DNA of 19,806 bases, from positions 1-19,806 of the forward strand of contig JASHPC010000242.1 in assembly GCA_030038335.1 (NCBI GenBank). Direction: 5' to 3'. This DNA comes from Vulcanimicrobiota bacterium. GTDB lineage: Bacteria; Vulcanimicrobiota; Vulcanimicrobiia; Vulcanimicrobiales; Vulcanimicrobiaceae. How positions within the stretch are numbered: the stretch's first letter is position 1; every line of letters begins with the position of its first letter. A program made the position numbers and the translations under genes. Below are positions 1 through 5,530 of the stretch, piece by piece. The notes below the pieces were generated by a model, which ran no database searches, was not told the origin of the DNA, and worked only from the letters and a program-made list of their open reading frames with translations.

Positions 1-35
1 GCGACGACTATCAAAGACGACCAAGCACGAAGCAT
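1..35 (-). CDS. 5' end of an unidentified gene leaving the left edge
   Basis: Reading leftward, an ATG at 35-33 opens a frame that stays open to the window edge and gives MLRAWSSLIVV. A near-perfect Shine-Dalgarno (AAAGGAGGG, 47-39) sits just before it with a short TTT spacer, the strongest reason to call a start here. The first residues (one basic residue, then hydrophobic ones) would fit the start of a signal peptide or membrane anchor, but eleven residues cannot show family or function. It lies 69 bases downstream of the thioesterase stop on the same strand, so the two may be co-transcribed. Confidence 0.5.
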   Translation of the reverse strand, partial: MLRAWSSLIVV

Positions 36-38
36 AAA

Positions 39-47
39 CCCTCCTTT
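39..47 (-). promoter_or_regulatory. Strong ribosome-binding site for the left-edge gene
   Basis: AAAGGAGGG on the minus strand, ending three bases before the ATG at 35. It is a textbook anti-16S match and decides the start of the partial gene. The remaining bases up to the thioesterase stop at 105 show only a weak 5-bp inverted repeat (57-61 with 78-82) and no T-tract, so I do not call a terminator there. Confidence 0.6.
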
Positions 48-104
48 AAGCGGTAGCTCGCCGTTCTTTCTCTTCAAGCGAGAGTACGACCTACCAGAAG
101 TATG

Positions 105-887
105 TTACGTTGTGCGGCGCTCGACGAGCAACGGTTGCGCTCCGCGTGCGAAAAGCCCGAGCGTATCGGAGAGCGCGAACGACGAAGCGCCGATTCCTCC
201 GGGCCCGTACTCGCTTCGCGCCTCCAAACGAATCCACTCACCGGAGGGATAACGCAACATCGTCACCGTTAGCGCGGGCGGTACGTAGACGAACTCCGAG
301 AAAGGACGTTCGGTACTCACTCCGTTTGCCGAATCCGCGACGAGCAGCGCACGAGAGATCGGATCGAGCACTCTCCCTTCGACGAGCGGAATTCGCGCGC
401 GCGTCCACACGTCGGCTGGACCAACGAACTCGAATCCGCCGGCGACGAACCGCCACTCGATCGAATGCGCGTAGCCCCAGTCTTCAAGGCCTGGAAGAAC
501 GTCTTGCAATCGTGTCTGACTGAGATCTGGCTCGGGTGGCGTCGACGCGCGCTCTTCGGACGCAAGCTCGCGAATGCGCCAGATGCGCGCAACCGCGAAG
601 GGACGTCCGTCTCGCTCCTCCATCGTCGCTTGCAAGAGCTCGACTTTTCTGCCCGTCCGAAGAACGTCGGTGCGCACGACGATGCCTCCGCGCGGCATTG
701 GTCCGAGAAAGTCGAACGTCGCTTGCGCGATTCGCATGCCCGGCCTGGAATGCTCCCGCTCGACGCTTGCGGCGAGCAGCGCTGCAACCGGTCCGCCGTG
801 CTGAAAGCGCCGATCCCAAGGGCTGCCAGTCGCATCCGTCGCTTCGAACGAGCCGGCACCGCGATCTTCGTAGAACGCCGTCCTCAT
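105..887 (-). CDS. TesB-like acyl-CoA thioesterase family protein
   Basis: A 260-residue protein resembling the double hot-dog thioesterases (4HBT_3/TesB-like), which hydrolyse acyl-CoA thioesters in the cytosol. The first hot-dog shows the family signature QHGGPVAALLA near residues 28-38, then a DFLGPMPRGG strand and RTGRKVELLQA. The second half has ADSANGVS, the LTVTMLRYPSGEWI strand and a final DTLGLFARGAQPLLV, all typical of the C-terminal hot-dog. Length is normal for the family. The ATG at 887 is chosen because homology begins within a few residues of it; the frame stays open much further upstream, but only antisense to the M-box and the next gene. No clear Shine-Dalgarno precedes it. 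The natural acyl substrate cannot be told from sequence. It is divergent from the magnesium module, and nothing links the two functionally. Confidence 0.85.
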   Translation of the reverse strand: MRTAFYEDRGAGSFEATDATGSPWDRRFQHGGPVAALLAASVEREHSRPGMRIAQATFDFLGPMPRGGIVVRTDVLRTGRKVELLQATMEERDGRPFAVARIWRIRELASEERASTPPEPDLSQTRLQDVLPGLEDWGYAHSIEWRFVAGGFEFVGPADVWTRARIPLVEGRVLDPISRALLVADSANGVSTERPFSEFVYVPPALTVTMLRYPSGEWIRLEARSEYGPGGIGASSFALSDTLGLFARGAQPLLVERRTT

Positions 888-941
888 CGCTGCGATGCGT
901 TCGGCGCGCAATGGGCCAGCCCCGGGGTTGACCTTGCTGAC

Positions 942-947
942 TATACT
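942..947 (+). promoter_or_regulatory. Possible -10 element for the M-box transcript
   Basis: TATACT matches the sigma-70 -10 consensus in five of six positions and would start transcription near 954-956, directly at the first pair of the riboswitch P1 helix. No good -35 lies 16-18 bases upstream; a TTGACC at 928-933 is only 8 bases away. The placement is persuasive, the promoter strength is not. Confidence 0.35.
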
Positions 948-956
948 GTAATTGGA

Positions 957-1121
957 TACCTCGCTAGGTGAGGCGTCCACGCAATACATAGGCCGCTGCC
1001 CGGAAACGTCGAGAGACGCCAATCGGGTATACCAGGCTCCGCCGAAAACAAGGCGGCGCCTAATGCGGCTGAGCACAGCTCTACGATGCGTGGTGCCAAA
1101 GCTGCGGACGCGATTGAGGTA
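957..1121 (+). promoter_or_regulatory. M-box (ykoK) Mg2+-sensing riboswitch aptamer
   Basis: This leader matches the M-box RNA consensus along its whole length. Conserved blocks in order: TCGCTAGGTGAGGC (961-974), CGCTGCCCGGAAACGTC (994-1010), GACGCCAAT (1015-1023), TAATGCGGCTG (1061-1071), GTGCCAAAGCT (1093-1103) and GATTGAGG (1112-1119). Every expected helix can be drawn. P1 pairs 957-962 with 1116-1121. P2 pairs 977-983 with 1087-1093. An inner helix pairs 992-996 with 1065-1069. Two hairpins are 999-1002/1024-1027, capped by a GAGA tetraloop stem (1007-1018), and 1034-1061. Known M-box RNAs bind several Mg2+ ions, compact, and switch off Mg2+ transporter genes when Mg2+ is plentiful. It sits immediately before the MgtE-sensor/Nramp pair, which fixes magnesium as the likely substrate of that operon. 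Confidence 0.94.
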
Positions 1122-1176
1122 GCAGCCTTCGGGACGCACACTTCTCCCTTCGCAACCCGGCGCCGGCGAGGAGGAG
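1116..1176 (+). promoter_or_regulatory. Candidate translational expression platform of the M-box
   Basis: Two helices that cannot coexist can be drawn by eye. CTTCTCC (1141-1147) can pair with GGAGGAG (1170-1176), which covers the ribosome-binding site: seven pairs, one of them G-U. Alternatively ACTTC (1140-1144) can pair with GAGGT (1116-1120), the 3' strand of P1. With Mg2+ bound, P1 holds GAGGT and the masking strand is free to cover the ribosome-binding site (off). Without Mg2+, GAGGT captures the masking strand (on). No T-tract follows any hairpin here, which favours translational over transcriptional control. This is a model from base pairing only. Confidence 0.5.
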
Positions 1177-1180
1177 GTGA
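1170..1180 (+). promoter_or_regulatory. Ribosome-binding site fixing a GTG start at 1185
   Basis: GGAGGAGGTGA is an excellent anti-16S match ending five bases before GTG at 1185-1187. It rules out the upstream in-frame ATG at 1086, which lies inside the M-box aptamer. Confidence 0.85.
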
Positions 1181-1184
1181 GAAC

Positions 1185-2486
1185 GTGACGTTTACCGAGG
1201 GGTTCATCTCGGAACTCGTCGGACGAAAAGCGACGGTGGACGATCTTCCAATCGGGAGGGTCGCCGACTTCGTCGTGAACAAAGCCGACGCGACGTTCCC
1301 ACATATCGACGGAATCATCGTCAAGACCGCACAGGGAAAGCGTCTCGTGCCGATCGACTGCGTCGCCGACATCGACCATCGCGGCACGGTTGCCCTCTCG
1401 ATGACGCCGAAAGAACCGGCTCCTCCGGACGATGAGACGCTCTATCTCGTTGCCGATCTCCTCGACAAGCAGATCGTCGACGTCGACGGTCGTAAGGTCG
1501 TGCGTATCAACGACATCGAGATCGCCAGCACGGCCGGCCGGCTGCGCGTCGTCGCAGCCGACATTGGCGTTAGCGGACTGCTGCGACGCCTCGGGATTCG
1601 CGCGATCGGAAAACGGTTGACGCCCGCGATGTATCGAGGCGCTCCGCGAGCGCTCATTCCGTGGAGCTCCGTCGCGCCTATTACCGAAAAGAATCCAGCT
1701 CAGGTTCAACTCTCGATAAAAGAGAGCAAGCTTTCTCGCATTCATCCTTCGGAGCTTGCGGAGATCATCGGCGAACTTTCGAAGCGCGAGGCTCTTACGA
1801 TTGTCAAGCAGCTCGACGACGAAACCGCGGCCGATGCCTTCGAGCATCTCGATCGAGACGTGCAAAAGTCGCTCATCGAAGACATCGGAACGCAGCGCGC
1901 CGCGGACATCATCGAAGAGATGGATGCGGATGATGCCGCCGATTTGCTCGGCGACCTACCCGAAGAAGAGCGCTCGAAGCTTCTCGGCGAGATGAACACG
2001 TTCACGGCACACGAGCTGCGCGAGCTCGCAAAGTATCCCGACGACACTGCGGGCGGTTTGATGACGACCGCGTTCGTGTGGATCTATCCGCATCGTACGA
2101 CCGAAGCGACGATCAAAAAGATACGCGAGATCGGCCCCGGTTCAGAGTTCATTTACTACCTTTACGTCGTCGACCGCCGCGATGCGCTGCTCGGAGTCCT
2201 CTCGCTGCGTGCGCTGCTGCTTGCGCCGCCGAGTGCCTTCGTCGAGAGCGTGATGGAGACAGACATCGTCTCGGTCCTGCCGGAGACGCCGGCAGTCGAG
2301 GTTGCGGCGACGATCGCGAAGTACGACTTGCTTGCCGTTCCCGTCGTGCACGAGTCCGGACGCCTTCTCGGCATCGTAACGGTCGACGACGCGATCGACG
2401 CGATCATGTCCCCGGACGTCGCGCGACACCTACCCCGCTTCACGCGGCACCACAAAGCCCACGCTGCCGCGGCTGAATCCGACTGA
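1185..2486 (+). CDS. Soluble Mg2+-sensor protein: PRC-barrels, MgtE N domain, CBS pair, no membrane part
   Basis: A 433-residue soluble protein. Residues about 6-72 and 86-165 look like two PRC-barrel domains. Residues 185-285 form the acidic helical MgtE N domain (LAEIIGELS, AADIIEEMDADDAADLLGDL). Residues 293-347 and 355-408 are two CBS motifs (the second with LLAVPVVHESGRLLGIVTVDDAIDAIM). In MgtE channels the same N-CBS unit binds Mg2+ between acidic faces and closes the pore; here the chain ends where the channel would begin, with no hydrophobic segment. The start is GTG, fixed by GGAGGAGGTGA just upstream. The stop shares one base with the next gene's ATG (TGATG), so the Nramp partner is translationally coupled and the M-box should control both. 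I infer a regulatory subunit that senses cytosolic Mg2+ and gates or tunes the transporter. Sometimes annotated simply as magnesium transporter or CBS-domain protein, which would mislead here. Confidence 0.88.
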   Translation: MTFTEGFISELVGRKATVDDLPIGRVADFVVNKADATFPHIDGIIVKTAQGKRLVPIDCVADIDHRGTVALSMTPKEPAPPDDETLYLVADLLDKQIVDVDGRKVVRINDIEIASTAGRLRVVAADIGVSGLLRRLGIRAIGKRLTPAMYRGAPRALIPWSSVAPITEKNPAQVQLSIKESKLSRIHPSELAEIIGELSKREALTIVKQLDDETAADAFEHLDRDVQKSLIEDIGTQRAADIIEEMDADDAADLLGDLPEEERSKLLGEMNTFTAHELRELAKYPDDTAGGLMTTAFVWIYPHRTTEATIKKIREIGPGSEFIYYLYVVDRRDALLGVLSLRALLLAPPSAFVESVMETDIVSVLPETPAVEVAATIAKYDLLAVPVVHESGRLLGIVTVDDAIDAIMSPDVARHLPRFTRHHKAHAAAAESD

Positions 2487-3769
2487 TGTCTCGCAGAGCC
2501 CGGCTCCGCCAACTGCTGATGTTCGCGTCGATCGTCGGCCCGGGCATCATCACGGCAAACGCCGACAACGACGTAGGCGGCATCGGAACGTACTCGCTCG
2601 CCGGCGTGCAGTTCGGGTACTCGTTGCTCTGGCTCCTTATCCCAGTTACCGTCATCCTTTACGTGGCGCAAGAGATGGGCGCACGCATGGGCATCGTCAC
2701 GGGAAAGGGACTTGCCGATCTCATCCGGGAGAACTTCGGCGTCAAAGTCACGTTCTGGGTTCTCGTCCTCTTCGTGCTGGGAGATCTCGGGAACGTAGCG
2801 ACCGAGTTCGTCGGCGTCTCGTCTTCGGCGATGATCTTCCACGGATACACGCGATTCGTCACGCCGTTGTGGCTCGTACCGCTGGTCGGGATTCTCGTCT
2901 TCGTCACCGTGACGAGCAACAGTCGTAAGATCGTCGAGCGGATCTTCTTCGCTTTCTGCTTCGTCTACATCGCATACATCGTCAGCGGCATCATGGTTCA
3001 TCCGAACTGGCACGACGTTTTACGCGGAACCTTCCTTCCCCACGTGACGCCGTCGAAGGCGTACTTTCTCATGATCGTCGGTGTCATCGGCACGACCATT
3101 GCACCATGGCAGCAGTTCTACATTCAAGCCGCCGCCGTCGAGAAGAACGTCGCTCCCGACGATTACCGCTACACGCAGTGGGACGTGGCGATCGGCTCGA
3201 TCTCGTGCGATCTCGTCGCCTTCTTCATCATCTTGGCGAGCGGCGCAACGATCTTCGTCTTCAACCAGGCACATCCGCATCATCCCTTTACCGTTACCGC
3301 GCCGAGCGACGTCGCGATAGCGCTACAGCCTCTCGCGGGGCGCTTTGCGTCACTGCTCTTCGCCGTCGGCTTGCTCAACGCAGCGATGTTCACTGCGTCG
3401 ATTCTGCCGCTTTCCACAGCGTACTACGTGTGCGAGGCGTTCGGGTTCGAGCGCGGAGTCGAGCTGCGCTTCGGTCAAGCGAAGACGTTCTATTCGCTCT
3501 ATCTCGCCTTCATCACCATCGGTGCGGGCGTCGTCATGATTCCGGGAGCTCCTCTCCTGGGAATTCTCTTTTACTCGCAGGTCGCAAACGGTGCGCTTCT
3601 TCCCGTCGTTCTCTTCCTAATGCTTCTGCTCGTGAACGACAAGCGATTGATGGGCACGTTCACGAACTCGCTTTCGTCCAACGTCATCGCGTGGGCGACC
3701 GTTATCATCGTGAGCGCTTTGACGCTCGTCTCGATCGTTACGTTGCTGGTGCCATCGCTGAGTTCGTAG
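2486..3769 (+). CDS. Nramp-family transporter, probably Mg2+ type (NRMT-like)
   Basis: A 427-residue integral membrane protein with about eleven hydrophobic helices and the Nramp TM1 frame (GPGIITA...LAGVQFGYSLLW). The two metal-binding stretches differ from classical Mn2+/Fe2+ Nramps. The TM1 motif DPGN reads DVGG (residues 29-32): the Asp is kept and the Asn lost. The TM6 motif MPHN reads APWQ (206-209): the metal-binding Met is Ala and the His is Trp. Loss of the soft Met ligand and a widened site are features of Nramp-related Mg2+ transporters, so I infer Mg2+ uptake, in agreement with the M-box leader and the MgtE-type sensor upstream. Start ATG 2486 overlaps the upstream stop by one base. 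Its 3' end runs 32 bases into the convergent GGDEF gene. Calling it mntH would be unsafe. Confidence 0.85.
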   Translation: MSRRARLRQLLMFASIVGPGIITANADNDVGGIGTYSLAGVQFGYSLLWLLIPVTVILYVAQEMGARMGIVTGKGLADLIRENFGVKVTFWVLVLFVLGDLGNVATEFVGVSSSAMIFHGYTRFVTPLWLVPLVGILVFVTVTSNSRKIVERIFFAFCFVYIAYIVSGIMVHPNWHDVLRGTFLPHVTPSKAYFLMIVGVIGTTIAPWQQFYIQAAAVEKNVAPDDYRYTQWDVAIGSISCDLVAFFIILASGATIFVFNQAHPHHPFTVTAPSDVAIALQPLAGRFASLLFAVGLLNAAMFTASILPLSTAYYVCEAFGFERGVELRFGQAKTFYSLYLAFITIGAGVVMIPGAPLLGILFYSQVANGALLPVVLFLMLLLVNDKRLMGTFTNSLSSNVIAWATVIIVSALTLVSIVTLLVPSLSS

Positions 3770-4622
3770 CGACGCGGAAGAGGCCGCGCGCGTTTCTCTT
3801 CGCGTCGCGAAGCGCCGCGTTGGCAGCGGCCGTCAAGTCCGCTCGCGTCTCGCCGTCGGTCGGAAACATCGCGATCCCGAGGCTGAGCCGCACGTCGAGC
3901 GCGTGCGCGTCGATCGTAATCGGGGCGTGCATCGCGAAGACGATCTTGTGCGCGACGTCGACGGCATCTTCCACGCTTTCGACGAGCGGCTGCAGAACGA
4001 CGAAGCGGTCCGTGTCCGAACGGACGACCGTGTCGCTGCGGCGCAAGACTTGCCGGACGCGCTGCGCGACGACGCGAACCACCCAGTCGCCGGCGCCGAC
4101 GCCGTAGCGCTCGGCGAGCTCGCGAAACCCGTCGATGTCCGCGATGATGATTGCGAAGCGATAACGATAGCGCCGCGCCGTCACGAGCGCCTGCTCGACG
4201 CGGTCTTCGAGAACGATCCGGCCCGGCAAGCCCGTAAGCGGGTCGCTCAATGCGTGCGCACGTCCCCGGATGTGCACGAAGACGCCGACGACGTCGTTGC
4301 CCGCGCGGGCGGGGAATACGTCGCATGCAGCTTCGACCGTCGCGCCTTCGCGATTCCATATCTGCAGCTCGATCGTGCTGCGATTTCCCGAAAGCGCCGC
4401 GCGAAGGCTCTCTTCCATCTTTGACGCGTCGCTGACGAGCGCCGGCCACGCCGTACGCGACAGCTCGGGTGCCGTGCAGGCCAGGAGCGCTTCCGCCGCT
4501 GGATTTGCGAAGGCGATGCGTAGCTCGCGCGGTTCGCAGAGCAACGTCGCGATCGGGGTCTGCGCGTAGAGCGAGGCCATGACCTCGCGTGTTGCGGCGA
4601 ATTCCAAGATTGACCCCCGCAT
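3738..4622 (-). CDS. PAS-GGDEF protein with degenerate active site, probable c-di-GMP receptor
   Basis: A 294-residue cytosolic protein without membrane helices. Residues about 15-118 look like a PAS domain (FANPAAEALLACT). Residues 125-285 form a GGDEF domain with DPLTGLPGR, ADIDGF (161-166) and LSLGIAMFP. The signature GGDEF reads DTDRF (203-207), so GTP binding and cyclisation are very unlikely. The RxxD inhibitory site is intact (RRSD, 194-197) with the usual five-residue spacing, which suggests c-di-GMP binding rather than synthesis. Start is uncertain: ATG 4622 has no clear ribosome-binding site; TTG 4607 follows a GGGGG run; ATG 4580 starts just before the PAS core. With ATG 4622, only 17 bases separate it from the divergent regulator, so promoters must lie within coding sequence. 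Convergent with the Nramp gene. Confidence 0.82.
   Translation of the reverse strand: MRGSILEFAATREVMASLYAQTPIATLLCEPRELRIAFANPAAEALLACTAPELSRTAWPALVSDASKMEESLRAALSGNRSTIELQIWNREGATVEAACDVFPARAGNDVVGVFVHIRGRAHALSDPLTGLPGRIVLEDRVEQALVTARRYRYRFAIIIADIDGFRELAERYGVGAGDWVVRVVAQRVRQVLRRSDTVVRSDTDRFVVLQPLVESVEDAVDVAHKIVFAMHAPITIDAHALDVRLSLGIAMFPTDGETRADLTAAANAALRDAKRNARGLFRVATNSAMAPAT
3770..3807 (+). terminator. Stem-loop directly after the Nramp stop codon
   Basis: Starting on the base after the TAG, 3770-3782 pairs with 3796-3807: twelve base pairs with one bulged G (3777) and a 13-base loop. No T-run follows, so it is not a classic intrinsic terminator; it may stabilise the 3' end of the Mg2+ operon mRNA or help termination. 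It lies inside the 3' coding part of the opposite-strand GGDEF gene, so the codons there also carry this structure. Confidence 0.35.
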
Positions 4623-4639
4623 TCGCCGAAAAGAGCGCG

Positions 4640-5530
4640 GTGACTCCCAAGGAGATCGCGAATTTCGTTGATGCGCTCGCCTCTGCCATCGCGCAAGGCG
4701 ATCCGGAGGCGTTGCGTTTTGCCGCGGCCATGGCTGCAGAGCGCGCCCACAACGGCGCCGCGGGGTCGCGTGCCTTCTGGCGCCACCTCGGCGCGGGGGA
4801 GTATGCCGACGAAGCGAGTGTCCGCGAAGCGGCGGCTGCGGCCGGCGTGCGATTAGCCCCGAGCTATCTCGCGATCGCGCTCGAGTTGGAGGACGGGGCG
4901 GAGGCGCACGATCCGTCCGAGCTCCGACGGCTTGCACTCGACGTCTTCGCAACGTCCGAAGCCGAGATCGGAGCGCTCGAGACGATCTCCGGCGTCGAGC
5001 TGCTCGTCCCCGCAACCCGAGAGATCGACGCCAGCAACGCGCGCACGGCGGCATCGCTTCTTCCGAAGACGATCGCAAAACGCAAGCTCTCCCTGCGTGT
5101 CAGCGGAGGAGTCGGAAATGCAGCGCCATCGGTTGCTGCGCCATTACAGCTTCGGCGCGCGCGGCTCGCGCTCGCCATCGGACGACGCATCTTCGGTCCT
5201 GGCCGCGTGCACGCGTACGACGAGCTGGGCGCGTACGCACTCTTGCACGATGGCGTGTCGGCGGATGAACTGCGCGCGTTCGGCTCGAGAGTTCTCACGC
5301 CGCTCCGCGAATACGACGCGAAACACCAGACCGAGCTGGAACGGACGCTGCGAGTCTATTTCGCGGACGGTCAAAACGTGAAGACGGCAGCGGCCGAGCT
5401 GAACGTGCACCGCCATACCGTGTTCTATCGACTGCGTCAGGTTGCGGAGATCTGCCGCTGCGACCTCGCCGCTCCGCACGACCAACTCACTCTTCGTCTT
5501 GCAATGGCTATTGATGCACTCCACTCCTGA
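4640..5530 (+). CDS. PucR-type helix-turn-helix transcriptional regulator
   Basis: A 296-residue protein whose C-terminus (about 235-290) is the PucR/CdaR-type helix-turn-helix: LERTLRVYFADGQNV, then TAAAELNVHRHTVFYRLRQV, then a closing LTLRLAMAIDAL. This family regulates catabolic genes for purines, amino acids or sugar acids. The N-terminal 200 residues are Ala-rich and helical; I recognise no specific ligand domain, though the region before the HTH could be the degenerate nucleotidyl-cyclase-like fold common in this family. Start GTG 4640 follows a weak GAAAAGAG; TTG 4610 or GTG 4589 are alternatives but would overlap the divergent gene. The end overlaps the glutamine synthetase-like gene by 17 bases, so the two are co-translated and the regulator most likely controls that ligase. 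Confidence 0.8.
   Translation: MTPKEIANFVDALASAIAQGDPEALRFAAAMAAERAHNGAAGSRAFWRHLGAGEYADEASVREAAAAAGVRLAPSYLAIALELEDGAEAHDPSELRRLALDVFATSEAEIGALETISGVELLVPATREIDASNARTAASLLPKTIAKRKLSLRVSGGVGNAAPSVAAPLQLRRARLALAIGRRIFGPGRVHAYDELGAYALLHDGVSADELRAFGSRVLTPLREYDAKHQTELERTLRVYFADGQNVKTAAAELNVHRHTVFYRLRQVAEICRCDLAAPHDQLTLRLAMAIDALHS

Noticed and set aside
928..947. TTGACC plus TATACT as a sigma-70 promoter
   Set aside because: The spacing is only eight bases, so they cannot act as a -35/-10 pair; only the -10 is kept as a weak call.
1086..1184. In-frame ATG start at 1086 for the sensor gene
   Set aside because: It lies inside the M-box aptamer and encodes a basic, non-conserved stretch; GTG 1185 has an excellent ribosome-binding site.
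888..1865. Long minus-strand extension of the thioesterase frame
   Set aside because: It is antisense to the M-box and the PRC/MgtE-like gene, has no homology-like pattern, and thioesterase similarity starts only near 887.
4623..5078. N-terminal extension of the PAS-GGDEF frame
   Set aside because: Arg-rich shadow of the opposite-strand PucR-type gene with no domain-like pattern.
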